Shown here: positions 39,907-51,320 of the stretch, one piece after another
Numbering within the stretch: position 1 is the stretch's first letter
How the letters are laid out: each line of letters opens with the position of its first letter
Origin: Rubrivivax sp.
GTDB taxonomy: Bacteria; Pseudomonadota; Gammaproteobacteria; Burkholderiales; Burkholderiaceae
Assembly (NCBI GenBank): GCA_016790225.1
Contig: JAEUOZ010000005.1
Location: 37,661 to 101,660 of the forward strand
Direction of reading: 5' to 3'
DNA length: 64,000 bases
Notes under the pieces: model-generated
The model's input: only the letters and a program-made list of their open reading frames with translations
Told to the model about the DNA's origin: nothing
The model's database searches: none
Position numbers and translations under genes: made by a program

Positions 39907-40848
39907 TCAGCGCACCGGGGCCCCGAGCGCGAGATCATCCTGCCGCGCCAGGAACGATTCGCCGCTTTCGATGACAAAATATCGCAGCGCCTCAGCCGCG
40001 GGTGACAGCAGCTTGCTCTGCAGATGCACCACGTTCCAGGTGCGGATGATGGGCGTGCCGTCGACCTCCAGCACCTTGAGCAGCCCGCACTGCAGCTCCA
40101 GGCCGATCGTGTGCAGGCTGAGAAATCCCAGCCCCATGCCGGCCATCACGGCCTGCTTGATGCTCTCGTTGCTGGGCATCTCCATCGCGATGCGCGGCGT
40201 GATGCGCTGATCGGCGAAGAAGCGGTCCATCAGCGCGCGGGTGCCGGAGCCCGCTTCCCGCGCGATCAAGGGCTGGCTCTCCAGCGCGGAGGCCGGCGTC
40301 TGCTCCAGGCCCAGCAGGCGGTGCCCGGCCGGCGCCAGGAAGACATGCGGGTGCGCGGCAAAGGGTTCGGCGCGGGTGGCCATCTCCTTCGGCGGCCGGC
40401 CCATGATGGCCAGATCGATCTCGCCCTGCTGCATCCAGGCCACCAGTTGCTCGCGGTTGGCGCCCACGCGCAGCCGGATCTCGATGGCGGGGTGCTCCTC
40501 GCGAAAGCGCGTCAGCAGGCGCGGCAGAAAGTATTTGGCCGTGCTGACCATGCCCACCGTCAGCTCGCCGGCCTCGACGCGCTTGAGGCGGCTCATCGCA
40601 TCGCCGGCCTCCTTCAATGTGGCCAGCACGCGCCGCGCGTAGACCAGCAGGTATTCGCCGGCCGTCGTCAGGCTCACCTTGCGGCCCTGGCGCTCGAACA
40701 GCGGCAGGCCCACCTGCGTCTCCAGCTCCTGCACCTGCATGGTGACGGCAGGCGGCGTGAGGTGCAGCGCTTCGGCGGCACGCACGAAGCTGAGGTGCCT
40801 GGCGACCTCTGCAAAGACACGGAACTGACGCAGCGTGACGCCTTTCAT
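39907..40848 (-). CDS. cbbR: LysR-type regulator CbbR of the Calvin-cycle operon
   Basis: 313 residues: N-terminal winged helix-turn-helix (LRQFRVFAEVARHLSFVRAA...LTPPAVTMQVQELE) and a periplasmic-binding-like effector domain (STAKYFLPRLLTRFREEHP; GSGTRALMDRFF). The SFVRAAE/LTPPAVTMQ words and the STAKYF segment are typical of CbbR. It is divergent from cbbL with only 113 bases between the starts, the classic arrangement for a CbbR that activates cbb in response to Calvin-cycle metabolites such as RuBP. Confidence 0.93.
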   Translation of the reverse strand: MKGVTLRQFRVFAEVARHLSFVRAAEALHLTPPAVTMQVQELETQVGLPLFERQGRKVSLTTAGEYLLVYARRVLATLKEAGDAMSRLKRVEAGELTVGMVSTAKYFLPRLLTRFREEHPAIEIRLRVGANREQLVAWMQQGEIDLAIMGRPPKEMATRAEPFAAHPHVFLAPAGHRLLGLEQTPASALESQPLIAREAGSGTRALMDRFFADQRITPRIAMEMPSNESIKQAVMAGMGLGFLSLHTIGLELQCGLLKVLEVDGTPIIRTWNVVHLQSKLLSPAAEALRYFVIESGESFLARQDDLALGAPVR

Positions 40849-40870
40849 TCAGGAAAGCTTAACTGATGAG

Positions 40871-40893
40871 TCACGCGAAGTGAATAGTCATGA
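40871..40893 (+). promoter_or_regulatory. Putative CbbR operator with three 10-bp-spaced half sites
   Basis: Between cbbR and cbbL the sequence carries TCA (40871-40873), TGA (40881-40883) and TGA (40891-40893), i.e. two consecutive TNA-N7-TNA motifs on the same helical face. The first (TCACGCGAAGTGA) is also a dyad, TCAC/GTGA. TNA-N7/8-TNA is the described CbbR recognition pattern. The word ATGAGTC is also repeated at 40866-40872 and 40890-40896. Confidence 0.65.
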
Positions 40894-40910
40894 GTCGACG
40901 CCTTCCCTAG

Positions 40911-42449
<1,539 letters not shown>

Positions 42450-42500
42450 GCACGGTCAGGCGCCGATCCGCACCCAACACCCGACACAAGGATCAACCCC

Positions 42501-42941
42501 ATGATGACCAACCCCACCGGCCGGCTCACGCAGGGCCAGTTCAGCTTCCTGCCCGACCTGAGCGACGCCGAGATCACGCTGCAACTGGAGTACGGGCTGC
42601 GCAAGGGCTACGCCTGGAGCGTGGAATACACCGACGACCCCCATCCGCGCAACGGCTACTGGGAGATGTACGGCATGCCGATGTTCGACCTGGTCGATCC
42701 GGCCGGCGTGATGGCCGAACTGCGCGAGTGCCGCAAGACCTTCCCCCAGCACTACATCCGCCTGATGGCCTTCGACTCCACGCGCGGCGTCGAGACCGTG
42801 GCCATGAGCTTCATCGTCAACCGGCCGGCCCACGAACCGGGCTTCGGCCTGGCGCGCACCGAAGGCGCCGGCCGCACGATGCGCTATCGCATCAGCAGCT
42901 ACGCCACCGACAAGCCCGAAGGCGAGCGCTACGGCGCCTGA
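42501..42941 (+). CDS. cbbS: RuBisCO small subunit, red-type form I
   Basis: 146 residues with [13 protein letters not shown] at the N-terminus, [20 protein letters not shown] and [20 protein letters not shown]. The C-terminal extension ([21 protein letters not shown]) forms the extra hairpin found only in red-type small subunits. AAGGA lies 8 bases before the ATG at 42501; a second ATG follows directly. 51 bases after cbbL. Confidence 0.97.
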   Translation: MMTNPTGRLTQGQFSFLPDLSDAEITLQLEYGLRKGYAWSVEYTDDPHPRNGYWEMYGMPMFDLVDPAGVMAELRECRKTFPQHYIRLMAFDSTRGVETVAMSFIVNRPAHEPGFGLARTEGAGRTMRYRISSYATDKPEGERYGA

Positions 42942-42954
42942 AGAGGAGCGCACC

Positions 42955-43728
42955 ATGCACCGCATCGCCCCGTCCATCCTGAGTGCCGACTTCGCCCGGC
43001 TGGGCGAGGAAGTGCGCAGCGTCATCGCTGCCGGCGCCGACTGGATCCACTTCGACGTGATGGACAACCACTATGTGCCCAACCTCACCATCGGCACCGG
43101 CGTCGCGCAATCGCTGCAGCGGCACCTGAAGCGCGCCGACGGCAGCAAGACACCTCTGGACGTCCACCTGATGGTGCAGCCGGTGGACGCGCTGGCTGTG
43201 GCCTTTGCCGAGGCCGGCGCCGATCTGATCAGCTTCCACCCGGATGCCAGCACCCATGTGGACCGCACGCTGCAGCTGATCCGCGCGGCCGGCTGCCAGG
43301 CGGGCCTGGCCTTCAACCCTGCCGCGTCGCTGGACGTGCTGGAGTGGACCCTCGATCAGCTCGATCTGGTGCTGATCATGAGCGTCAATCCGGGCTTCGG
43401 CGGCCAGAGCTTCATCGAAGGCTCGCTGCGCAAGATCGAACGCGCGAGAAAGCTCATCGACGCCAGCGGCCGAGACATCCGCCTGCAGGTGGATGGCGGC
43501 ATCAAGGTGGACAACATCCGCCGCGTGGCCGATGCCGGCGCCGACACCTTCGTGGCCGGCAGCGCCATCTTCGGCAAGCCCGACTACGCGGCGGTCATCG
43601 ATGCGATGCGCGGGGAACTGGGCGCCGTGCCAGCAAGACCCGAGTCCGCCGGGCATGGCCTTGCCGTGCAAGCGGACCGGGCCCTTCGACACGGGCCTTC
43701 GCCTTCGCTCAGTGCCTGCTTAGGATGA
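42955..43728 (+). CDS. rpe: Ribulose-phosphate 3-epimerase with an unusual C-terminal tail
   Basis: 257 residues; the enzyme interconverts ribulose-5-phosphate and xylulose-5-phosphate in the Calvin and pentose phosphate pathways. Motifs: [55 protein letters not shown]. The normal fold ends near residue 225; the remaining 30 residues have no family character and the last 15 are encoded by a REP-like repeat that begins at 43681 and supplies the stop codon. AAGAGGAG precedes the ATG. Called cbbE when inside a cbb operon. Confidence 0.94.
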   Translation: MHRIAPSILSADFARLGEEVRSVIAAGADWIHFDVMDNHYVPNLTIGTGVAQSLQRHLKRADGSKTPLDVHLMVQPVDALAVAFAEAGADLISFHPDASTHVDRTLQLIRAAGCQAGLAFNPAASLDVLEWTLDQLDLVLIMSVNPGFGGQSFIEGSLRKIERARKLIDASGRDIRLQVDGGIKVDNIRRVADAGADTFVAGSAIFGKPDYAAVIDAMRGELGAVPARPESAGHGLAVQADRALRHGPSPSLSACLG

Positions 43729-43765
43729 TCGGAAAACTCCGTTCGGGCTGAGCCCGCCGAAGCCC
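43681..43765. repeat. Pair of inverted REP-like elements at the rpe/cbbX junction
   Basis: The right half (43739-43765) reads CCGTTCGGGCTGAGCC followed by CGCCGAAGCCC; this resembles the dispersed REP-type palindrome with GGGCTGAG and CGAAGCCC blocks common in beta- and gammaproteobacteria. The left half (43681-43715) starts GCCCTTCGACACGGGCC and contains GCTCAG, so it is the same type in inverted orientation. The left half lies inside the rpe frame. No other copy was noticed in this window. Confidence 0.6.
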
Positions 43766-43789
43766 TCCAACACCGCACCCGCGCGCAAC

Positions 43790-44770
43790 ATGACCGCTCC
43801 GCTCTACCGCATCCCCGGGACGACCGCCAGCAGCCCGTCCAACCCGGACGGCGCTGCCACGGCCGCTGCGCCGGCCACACCGCCGCCCGCGCCGGCCCCC
43901 CGCACGGTCAACGCGGTGCTGGCCCAGAGCCAGGTCGAATCGGTGATGGATGAGCTGGATCGGGACCTGATCGGCCTGGCGCCCGTGAAGCAGCGCATCC
44001 GGGACATCGCCGCGCTGCTCGTCATCGACAAGCTGCGCCAGGGTCTGGGCCTCCAGGCGCAGACACCCAGCCTGCACATGTGCTTCACCGGCAACCCGGG
44101 GACCGGCAAGACCACCGTCGCGCTGCGCATGGCGCAGATCCTTCATCGCCTGGGCTATGTGCGCAAGGGGCACCTCGTGGCCGTGACGCGCGATGACCTG
44201 GTGGGCCAGTACATCGGCCACACGGCACCCAAGACCAAGGAGGTGCTGAAGAAGGCCATGGGCGGCGTGCTCTTCATCGACGAGGCCTACTACCTCTACC
44301 GCCCGGAGAACGAGCGCGACTATGGGCAGGAGTCCATCGAGATCCTGCTGCAGGTGATGGAGAACCAGCGCGACGATCTCGTGGTGATCCTGGCCGGCTA
44401 CAAGGACCGCATGGACACCTTCTTCCAGAGCAATCCCGGCATGAGCAGCCGCATTGCGCACCACCTGGACTTTCCCGATTACGCCAGCACCGAGCTGCTG
44501 CAGATCGCCGAGAAGATGCTCGTGCAGCAGAGTTACGCGTTTGGCGAAGGCGCCCGCGAAGCCTTTGAGGACTACCTGGCGCTGCGCGTGCAGCAGCCGC
44601 ATTTCGCCAACGCGCGCAGCGTGCGCAATGCGCTGGACCGGGCGCGGCTGCGACAGGCCACGCGCCTGTTTGCCGAGCGCGACCGCGAGCTGGACGCGCA
44701 GGCGCTCAGCACCCTCGCGCCCGAAGACATCCGCGCCAGCCGCGTCTTCCGCGCCGCAGGCCAGACCTGA
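43790..44770 (+). CDS. cbbX: Red-type RuBisCO activase CbbX
   Basis: 326-residue AAA+ protein. Walker A is GNPGTGKTT (101-109) and Walker B is VLFIDEA with D164/E165; the pore-loop region [18 protein letters not shown] and arginine-finger region NPGMSSRI are typical. CbbX removes inhibitory sugar phosphates from red-type RuBisCO by pulling on the CbbL C-terminus. The first 40 residues are Ala/Pro-rich and not conserved. It lies 61 bases after rpe, across the REP-like repeat. Confidence 0.97.
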   Translation: MTAPLYRIPGTTASSPSNPDGAATAAAPATPPPAPAPRTVNAVLAQSQVESVMDELDRDLIGLAPVKQRIRDIAALLVIDKLRQGLGLQAQTPSLHMCFTGNPGTGKTTVALRMAQILHRLGYVRKGHLVAVTRDDLVGQYIGHTAPKTKEVLKKAMGGVLFIDEAYYLYRPENERDYGQESIEILLQVMENQRDDLVVILAGYKDRMDTFFQSNPGMSSRIAHHLDFPDYASTELLQIAEKMLVQQSYAFGEGAREAFEDYLALRVQQPHFANARSVRNALDRARLRQATRLFAERDRELDAQALSTLAPEDIRASRVFRAAGQT

Positions 44771-44814
44771 AGCTTCAACACTCCAGTCAACCCAACCGAT
44801 TTCGCAGGCCCGCC

Positions 44815-45918
44815 ATGCCCTTGTCCAAGCGCCAGACCCTCACGCAGTACCTGATCGAACAACGGCGTCGCTTCCCGCAGGCCAGCGGCGAGCTCAATGC
44901 ACTGATCCTGGACGTCTCCATCGCCTGCAAGGCCATCGCGCGGGCCGTGGCTTTCGGGCAATTGTCCGAATCCAACGGGCTCGCGCACCTGGCCGCCGCG
45001 TCGGCGGCCGGCAACACCAACGTCCAAGGCGAGGAGCAGAAGGCGCTGGACGTGGTGGCCAACGAGATGTTCCTGCGGCAGACCGAATGGTCCGGCAACG
45101 TCGCGGGCATGGCGTCCGAAGAGATGGAGGCGCCCTACGCCATCCCGCCGGCCTATCCGCGCGGTAAATACCTGCTGGTCTTCGATCCCTTGGACGGCTC
45201 GTCCAACATCGACGTCAACGTCTCGGTGGGCAGCATCTTCTCCATCCTGCGTGCGCCGCAGGAGGCGGTGGAGTCCGGCCGCGAACTGACCGAAGCCGAC
45301 TACCTGCAGCCGGGCAGCGCCCAGGTGGCCGCCGGCTATGCGCTCTATGGCCCGGTGACCATGTTCGTGCTCAGCGTGGGCAACGGCGTGGTCGGCTTCA
45401 CGCTCGATCCGAACCTGGGCGAATTCAAGCTCACGCACCCCCACATCACCGTCCCGGCGGACACGAAGGAGTTCGCCATCAACACCAGCAACAGCCGCTT
45501 CTGGGAGCCACCGGTCAAGCGTTATGTGGACGAGTGCCTGGCAGGCCGCAGCGGCCCCCGTGGCAAGGACTTCAACATGCGCTGGATCGCCAGCATGGTG
45601 GCCGAGGCGCACCGCATCCTGATGCGCGGCGGCGTCTTCCTCTACCCGCGCGACACCAAGGACGCCGGCAAGCCGGGCCGCCTGCGCCTGCTGTACGAAG
45701 CCAATCCCATCGGCTTCATCATGGAGCAGGCCGGCGGGCGCGCCAGCACCGGACGGCAGGCCGTGCTGGGCGTCAAGCCCAGCGCGCTGCACCAGCGCAT
45801 CGGCCTGGTCTTCGGCTCGAAGAACGAGGTGGAGCGCATCGAGCGCTACCACCACGAGCCCTCGGCCGGCAGCGACATCGCGCCGCTTTTTGCCGAGCGC
45901 AGCCTGTTCCGCGACTGA
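44815..45918 (+). CDS. cbbF: Fructose-1,6-bisphosphatase, class I
   Basis: 367 residues; it hydrolyses fructose-1,6-bisphosphate (and in some Calvin-cycle versions sedoheptulose-1,7-bisphosphate). Motifs: [24 protein letters not shown], the metal-binding [17 protein letters not shown], and [14 protein letters not shown] with the active-site [16 protein letters not shown]. Located between cbbX and cbbP, so this is the operon (cbbF) copy. Confidence 0.95.
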   Translation: MPLSKRQTLTQYLIEQRRRFPQASGELNALILDVSIACKAIARAVAFGQLSESNGLAHLAAASAAGNTNVQGEEQKALDVVANEMFLRQTEWSGNVAGMASEEMEAPYAIPPAYPRGKYLLVFDPLDGSSNIDVNVSVGSIFSILRAPQEAVESGRELTEADYLQPGSAQVAAGYALYGPVTMFVLSVGNGVVGFTLDPNLGEFKLTHPHITVPADTKEFAINTSNSRFWEPPVKRYVDECLAGRSGPRGKDFNMRWIASMVAEAHRILMRGGVFLYPRDTKDAGKPGRLRLLYEANPIGFIMEQAGGRASTGRQAVLGVKPSALHQRIGLVFGSKNEVERIERYHHEPSAGSDIAPLFAERSLFRD

Positions 45919-45956
45919 CGCGCCCCGAATTCCCCAACTCCCCGCAGAGCTCCATC

Positions 45957-46841
45957 ATGTCCGAACGACACCCCATCATCGCCATCACCGGCTCGTCCGG
46001 CGCGGGCACCACCTCGGTGACCCGCACCTTCGAAAACATCTTTCGCCGCGAAGGCGTACGCGCCGCCATCATCGAAGGCGACAGCTTCCACCGCTACGAC
46101 CGCCGGGAGATGAAGCAGCGCCAGGCCGAGGCCGAATCACAGGGCGACACGCACTTCAGCCATTTCGGCCCGGAGAACAACCTCTTCGGCGAGCTGGAAC
46201 AGCTGTTTCGCAACTACAGCGAAAGCGGCACCGGGCGGCGCCGCAAGTACCTGCATGACCCCGGCGAAGCCGCGCCCTACGGTCAGGATCCGGGCACCTT
46301 CACGCCCTGGGAAGAGGTGCCCCAGGGCACCGACATGCTGTTCTACGAAGGCCTGCACGGCGCCGTGGTGACACCCGACGTCAACGTGGCGCGCCTTCCC
46401 GATCTGCTGATCGGCGTGGTGCCGGTCATCAACCTGGAGTGGATCCAGAAGCTCTACCGCGACAAGAACGTGCGCGGCTACAGCGCCGAGGCCGTGACCG
46501 ACACCATCCTGCGCCGCATGCCCGACTATGTGCACTACATCTGCCCGCAGTTTGCGCACACGCATGTCAATTTCCAGCGCGTGCCGGTGGTGGACACCAG
46601 CAACCCGTTCATCGCACGCGACATTCCCACGGCCGACGAGAGCCTGTGCGTGATCCGCTTCGCCAGGCCCAAGGGCATCGACTTCCAGTACCTTCTGAAC
46701 ATGATCCACAACTCGTGGATGTCGCGCGCCAACACCATCGTCGTGCCCGGCGGCAAGATGGCGCTGGCGATGGAGCTGATCTTCACGCCCTTCATCTGGC
46801 GCATGATGGAACGCCGCCAGCGCGCCGTGGGAGCGCTGTGA
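45957..46841 (+). CDS. cbbP: Phosphoribulokinase
   Basis: 294 residues, the short proteobacterial type. The P-loop is GSSGAGTTS (12-20); [10 protein letters not shown] and [12 protein letters not shown] hold catalytic and substrate residues. It makes ribulose-1,5-bisphosphate from ribulose-5-phosphate and ATP, supplying RuBisCO. The start is the ATG at 45957, with the longer frame overlapping cbbF. The stop shares one base with the cbbT start. Confidence 0.96.
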   Translation: MSERHPIIAITGSSGAGTTSVTRTFENIFRREGVRAAIIEGDSFHRYDRREMKQRQAEAESQGDTHFSHFGPENNLFGELEQLFRNYSESGTGRRRKYLHDPGEAAPYGQDPGTFTPWEEVPQGTDMLFYEGLHGAVVTPDVNVARLPDLLIGVVPVINLEWIQKLYRDKNVRGYSAEAVTDTILRRMPDYVHYICPQFAHTHVNFQRVPVVDTSNPFIARDIPTADESLCVIRFARPKGIDFQYLLNMIHNSWMSRANTIVVPGGKMALAMELIFTPFIWRMMERRQRAVGAL

Positions 46842-48886
46842 TGAGCAGCAGCAACACACAACAGATCCTGCGCGGCAGCGCCGGCTGCACCGACATCCGC
46901 GCCAACGCCCTGCGCGTGCTGGCCATGGACGCCGTGCAGAAGGCCAATTCCGGCCATCCTGGCGCGCCCATGGGCATGGCCGAGATGGCCGTGGCGCTGT
47001 GGTGCGGACACCTGAAGCACAACCCGGCTGACCCGCGCTGGCCCGATCGCGACCGCTTCGTGCTGAGCAACGGCCACGCCTCGATGCTGCTGTATGCGCT
47101 GCTGCACCTCAGTGGCTACGCGCTGCCGATGGCGGAGCTCCAACGTTTCAGACAACTGCACAGCCTGACGCCCGGGCACCCGGAGGTCGGCATCACGCCG
47201 GGTGTCGAAACCACCACCGGCCCGCTGGGCCAGGGCCTGGCCAATGCGGTGGGCATGGCGCTGGCGGAGCAGCGTCTGTCGCGCGAGTTCAACCGCCCGG
47301 GCCACGAGATCGTGGACCACCACACCTATGTCTTCCTGGGCGATGGCTGCCTGATGGAGGGCATCAGCCACGAGGCCTGCTCGCTGGCGGGCGTCTGGGG
47401 CCTGAACAAGCTGGTCGCGCTGTACGACGACAACGGCATCAGCATCGACGGGCCGGTGCAGGGCTGGTTTCGCGACGACACGGCGGCACGCTTTGCGGCC
47501 TATGGCTGGCAGGTCATCGGCCCGCTGGACGGCCACGATCTGCAGGCGATGGACGCTGCGCTGCGCCAGGCCCGCGCCAGCACGGACAAGCCCACGCTCA
47601 TCCTCTGCCGCACGACCATCGGCCAGGGTGCGCCCACGCGCGCCGGCACGGCCAAGGCGCATGGTGAGCCGCTGGGCGCCGAAGAGATCGCCCGGGTCCG
47701 CGGGGCGCTGGGCTGGACGGCGCCGCCCTTCGAGGTGCCCGACGAGGTGCGGCAGGCCTGGGACGCGCGCGAAGCCGGCCAGGCGGCGCAAGCCGGGTGG
47801 CAGGCGCGCTGGTCGGCCTACGCGGCCGAGTTCCCGGCACTGGCCGCCGAACTGCAGCGCCGGCTGGCGGGTGAATTGCCTGCCGAATGGCCGCAGCGCG
47901 TGGACGCCGCGCTCGCCCGCTTTGGCGCGCAGCCGGAGGCCGTGGCCTCTCGCAAGGCCTCGCAGAAGGCGCTGGCCGCGCTCGCGCCCCAGCTGCCGGA
48001 GCTGCTGGGCGGCAGCGCGGACCTGACCGGCTCCAACCTGACGGACTTTCCCGGTGGCGCCGAGCGTCACATCAGCTACGGCGTTCGGGAATTTGCGATG
48101 GCCGCCATCCTCAACGGCCTGGCGCTGCACGGCGGCTTCATCCCCTACGCCGGCACCTTCCTGACCTTCAGCGACTACAGCCGCAATGCGCTGCGCATGG
48201 CCGCGCTGATGAAGCAGCGGGTCATCCATGTCTTCACGCACGATTCCATCGGGCTCGGCGAAGACGGCCCCACGCACCAATCGATCGAGCATGTGCCCTC
48301 GTTGCGCCTGGTGCCGCAGCTCGATGTCTGGCGCCCTTGCGACAGCATCGAGACCACCGTGGCCTGGGCAGCCGCCATCCAGCGCGCCGACGGGCCCAGC
48401 GTGCTGGCCCTGTCGCGCCAGGCGCTGCCGCAGGTGGCGCTGGCCACGCAGGCAGCCGAGATCGCCCGGGGCGGCTATGTGATCGCCGAGGCCCCGGCCG
48501 GCGCACCGGCGCAGGCGGTCATCATCGCCACCGGCTCAGAGCTGCAGCTGGCACTCGGCGCGCGCGAGCAGCTGGCCGCCGCGGGTGTGCCGGTGCGCGT
48601 GGTCTCCATGCCCTGCACGCAGGTCTTCGATCGGCAGGAACCTGCCTGGCGCAATCAGGTGCTGCCTGCGGGGCTGCCGGCCGTGGCAGTGGAGGCCGCG
48701 CACCCGGACTTCTGGCGCAAATATGTGGGCCTTCAGGGCGGTGTCGTGGGCATCGCCAGCTATGGTGAATCAGCCCCGGCGGGTGAGCTGTTCCGCCACT
48801 TCGGCCTCACGGTGGATCACGTCATTCGGGCCGTCAGAGCCTGTGTGGCCGCCGCTCTGTCTGCCGTCGTCCTGGAGAGCGAATGA
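46841..48886 (+). CDS. cbbT: Transketolase
   Basis: 681 residues, full length. Thiamine diphosphate-binding features [13 protein letters not shown] and the later pyrimidine domain ([15 protein letters not shown]) are intact; [14 protein letters not shown] is the classic N-terminal signature, and [14 protein letters not shown] the central one. It regenerates pentose phosphates in the Calvin cycle. The start is the ATG at 46841 (TGATG junction with cbbP). Its stop overlaps the cbbY start by 4 bases. Confidence 0.96.
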   Translation: MSSSNTQQILRGSAGCTDIRANALRVLAMDAVQKANSGHPGAPMGMAEMAVALWCGHLKHNPADPRWPDRDRFVLSNGHASMLLYALLHLSGYALPMAELQRFRQLHSLTPGHPEVGITPGVETTTGPLGQGLANAVGMALAEQRLSREFNRPGHEIVDHHTYVFLGDGCLMEGISHEACSLAGVWGLNKLVALYDDNGISIDGPVQGWFRDDTAARFAAYGWQVIGPLDGHDLQAMDAALRQARASTDKPTLILCRTTIGQGAPTRAGTAKAHGEPLGAEEIARVRGALGWTAPPFEVPDEVRQAWDAREAGQAAQAGWQARWSAYAAEFPALAAELQRRLAGELPAEWPQRVDAALARFGAQPEAVASRKASQKALAALAPQLPELLGGSADLTGSNLTDFPGGAERHISYGVREFAMAAILNGLALHGGFIPYAGTFLTFSDYSRNALRMAALMKQRVIHVFTHDSIGLGEDGPTHQSIEHVPSLRLVPQLDVWRPCDSIETTVAWAAAIQRADGPSVLALSRQALPQVALATQAAEIARGGYVIAEAPAGAPAQAVIIATGSELQLALGAREQLAAAGVPVRVVSMPCTQVFDRQEPAWRNQVLPAGLPAVAVEAAHPDFWRKYVGLQGGVVGIASYGESAPAGELFRHFGLTVDHVIRAVRACVAAALSAVVLESE

Positions 48887-49707
48887 CCTGCCTTCGCGCC
48901 CTGCTGTGGGACGTGGACGGCACGCTGGCGGAGACCGAGCGCGACGGCCACCGTGTCGCCTTCAACCAGGCCTTCGAGCAGCTGCAACTGCCCTGGCGCT
49001 GGAGCGAGGCGCACTACGGCGGGCTGCTGCAGGTGACCGGTGGACGGGAGCGGCTGATGCACGACATGGCCTCGCGCAGCGATGCCCCGGCCACCTCTGG
49101 CGAGCGCGATCGGCTGGCACGCGAACTGCACCGCCTGAAGAACGGCTTCTATGCCGAGATCGTCCACGCCAGCGCCTTGCCGCTGCGCCCGGGGGTGGCC
49201 GCCCTGGTCGATCAGGCCCGCGCAGCCGGCATGCGCCAGGCCATCGTCACCACCACCAGCCGCAGCAACGTGGACGCGCTGCTGGGGCGCCATTGGGGCA
49301 CACACTGGCGCGAGATCTTTGCCGTGCAGGTGTGCGGCGAGGATGTGCAGCGCAAGAAGCCCGATCCGCAGGCCTATGCCTTGGCGTGCACGCTGCTGCA
49401 GCTGCCACCGTTGCAGACGCTGGCGATCGAGGACTCTCCCGGTGGCGTCGCCGCTGCCTGCGGCGCCGGCGTTCCGGTGGTCGTGCCGCGCAGTGCCTAC
49501 TTCTTGCAGGCGGCGATCGAGGGCGCCATCGCCATCGGTCCCGGCCTGGGACAGCTTGCCGGGTGGCAGCCGCGCCGCCTGAAGCACGCCTTGCCGCGGC
49601 CGGAAGCACCCGCCGAAGCCCGCTGCGATGACCCGCAGGGTGGCGTGACCCTGGAGCATCTGCGCGGCTGGCATGCCGAGGCGGACATCGTGTCATCGTT
49701 TGCCTGA
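48883..49707 (+). CDS. cbbY: HAD phosphatase CbbY (xylulose-1,5-bisphosphatase type)
   Basis: 274 residues. HAD motif I is [11 protein letters not shown] (catalytic aspartates), motif [10 protein letters not shown], the lysine is in RKKPDPQAY and motif IV is [11 protein letters not shown]. In phototrophs and chemoautotrophs with red-type RuBisCO, CbbY destroys the misfire inhibitor xylulose-1,5-bisphosphate, cooperating with CbbX. Its position at the end of the operon fits. The C-terminal 40 residues are variable. Confidence 0.93.
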   Translation: MTCLRALLWDVDGTLAETERDGHRVAFNQAFEQLQLPWRWSEAHYGGLLQVTGGRERLMHDMASRSDAPATSGERDRLARELHRLKNGFYAEIVHASALPLRPGVAALVDQARAAGMRQAIVTTTSRSNVDALLGRHWGTHWREIFAVQVCGEDVQRKKPDPQAYALACTLLQLPPLQTLAIEDSPGGVAAACGAGVPVVVPRSAYFLQAAIEGAIAIGPGLGQLAGWQPRRLKHALPRPEAPAEARCDDPQGGVTLEHLRGWHAEADIVSSFA

Positions 49708-49722
49708 ATCCTGCCGGTCCGG

Positions 49723-49758
49723 GCGGATGCCGCGCAGGCCGTCCCGCGCGGCATCCGC
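49723..49758 (+). terminator. Strong hairpin after the cbb operon
   Basis: A perfect 13-bp inverted repeat, GCGGATGCCGCGC (49723-49735) with GCGCGGCATCCGC (49746-49758), 10-base loop, starting 16 bases after the cbbY stop. No T-tract follows, so it may stabilize the 3' end or support factor-dependent termination rather than act as a classic intrinsic terminator. Confidence 0.55.
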
Positions 49759-49894
49759 CAGGGCTGGGCAGCGCGCGCCTGCGCACTCGACATCGCCGCA
49801 GAGCCTGCAGAGCTGAATCGCGGCTGACATCCTACGGTCCGACGGGTCAGGACTTTCGCTCTTGCCATGTCTCGCCGCGGTCTGTATATTCATA

Positions 49895-49919
49895 CTTGCT
49901 TATATCTAGATTAAGCAAG
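49895..49919 (+). promoter_or_regulatory. Palindromic operator candidate upstream of soxC
   Basis: CTTGCTTA (49895-49902) and TAAGCAAG (49912-49919) form a perfect 8-bp inverted repeat around a 9-base AT-rich centre containing ATCTAGAT. It is within an unusually AT-rich patch (49880-49920) and ends 24 bases before the soxC ATG, so it probably overlaps the sox promoter. It has the layout of an ArsR/SoxR-type repressor site; no such regulator gene is in the window. Confidence 0.6.
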
Positions 49920-49943
49920 CCGTCGAACCCCAGAGGCCCCGCC

Positions 49944-51320
49944 ATGACCCTGATGCGAGACAACGCCGGCCGCGTGCTGAAGGCACCGGAGAACTTTCTC
50001 GATGCCCAAGGCATCCGCACCGTCTTCCGCGAAGGCAAGGCCGGGCGGCGCGATTTCATCCGCACGGCCTTCTCGGCCGCGGCAGCCACCGCGGCCACGG
50101 GTGCTGCGCTGGCGCAATCGAACCCCGTGCCCAGCGAGGGCGGTGACCCGAACATCCTGAACCTTCCGGCCCACAGCACCGGCCTGGGCCAGCCCGTGGT
50201 GACGGATGGCTACGGCAAGCCGTCGAAGTTCGAGACCAATGTGCAGCGCCGCCAGAGCCCCGGCCTGACGCAGACCACGCAGGCCAGCGTGAGCTTCGCG
50301 CCGCTGCAGAGCCTCTTCGGCATCGTCACGCCCAGCGGCTTGCATTTCGAGCGCCATCACCAGGGCTGGTGGGATGTCGATCCGTCCAAGCACCGCCTGA
50401 TGATCAACGGCTCTGACGCGACACTCGTCAGGAAGCCCATGGTGTTCACCATGGACGAGATCATGCGGCTGCCATCGGTCAGCCGTTTCCACTTCATCGA
50501 GTGCGGCGCCAACACCGGCATGGAATGGGGCAACGTGGCCGTGCCCACCTGCCAGTACAGCCACGGCATGATCAGCTGCAGCGAATTCACCGGCGTGCCC
50601 TTGAAGGCCGTGCTGGACATGTGCGGCGTGGATTACAAGCGGGGCCGCTACGTGCTGGGCGAAGGCGCTGACGGCTCCTCGATGACCCGCACCATCCCGA
50701 TGGAGATGGTGGAAAGTGGCGAGGTGCTGCTGGCCTACGGACAGAACGGCGAGATGCTGCGGCCGGAGAACGGCTACCCGCTGCGCCTGGTCGTGCCCGG
50801 CGTGCAGGGCGTGAGCTGGGTGAAATACCTGCGCCGCATCGAAGTGGGCGACAAGCCCTATGCCGCCAAGGACGAGGTCATGCACTACGTGGACCTGATG
50901 CCCGACGGCGTGCACCGCCAGTACACGAGCGTGCAGGAGTGCAAGAGCGTGATCACCACGCCCTCGGGCGGGCAGGTGCTGCTGGACAAGGGCTTCTACA
51001 ACATCAGCGGCCTGGCCTGGAGCGGCCGCGGCAAGATCCGCCGAGTCGATGTCTCGGTGGACGGCGGGCGCAACTGGCGCAGCGCGCGCCTGCAGACGCC
51101 GGTGCTGGACAAGTGCCTGACCCGCTTCAACATCGACTGGATCTGGGACGGCAAGCCGGCACTGGTGCAAAGCCGTGCGATGGACGACACCGGCTATGTC
51201 CAGCCGACCTATCGCCAGCTGCGGCAGGTGCGCGGCTCGCGTTCGATCTACCACAACAACGCCATCCAGACCTGGCTCGTGCAGGAGAGCGGGGAGGTGA
51301 AGAATGTCCAGCTTTCGTAA
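49944..51320 (+). CDS. soxC: SoxC, molybdenum subunit of sulfane dehydrogenase
   Basis: 458 residues with a twin-arginine signal (RRDFIR, 35-40), so the protein is exported folded with its cofactor. The sulfite oxidase-type molybdopterin domain has the Mo-ligand Cys187 in FIECGANTGMEWG and a C-terminal dimerization domain. With SoxD it oxidizes the cysteine-bound sulfane sulfur on SoxYZ, giving full six-electron oxidation. The start is the ATG at 49944. The last 17 bases overlap soxD. Confidence 0.96.
   Translation: MTLMRDNAGRVLKAPENFLDAQGIRTVFREGKAGRRDFIRTAFSAAAATAATGAALAQSNPVPSEGGDPNILNLPAHSTGLGQPVVTDGYGKPSKFETNVQRRQSPGLTQTTQASVSFAPLQSLFGIVTPSGLHFERHHQGWWDVDPSKHRLMINGSDATLVRKPMVFTMDEIMRLPSVSRFHFIECGANTGMEWGNVAVPTCQYSHGMISCSEFTGVPLKAVLDMCGVDYKRGRYVLGEGADGSSMTRTIPMEMVESGEVLLAYGQNGEMLRPENGYPLRLVVPGVQGVSWVKYLRRIEVGDKPYAAKDEVMHYVDLMPDGVHRQYTSVQECKSVITTPSGGQVLLDKGFYNISGLAWSGRGKIRRVDVSVDGGRNWRSARLQTPVLDKCLTRFNIDWIWDGKPALVQSRAMDDTGYVQPTYRQLRQVRGSRSIYHNNAIQTWLVQESGEVKNVQLS

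Noticed and set aside
46535..48292. Open frame of 585 codons on the minus strand
   Set aside because: Antisense to cbbT, no family character.
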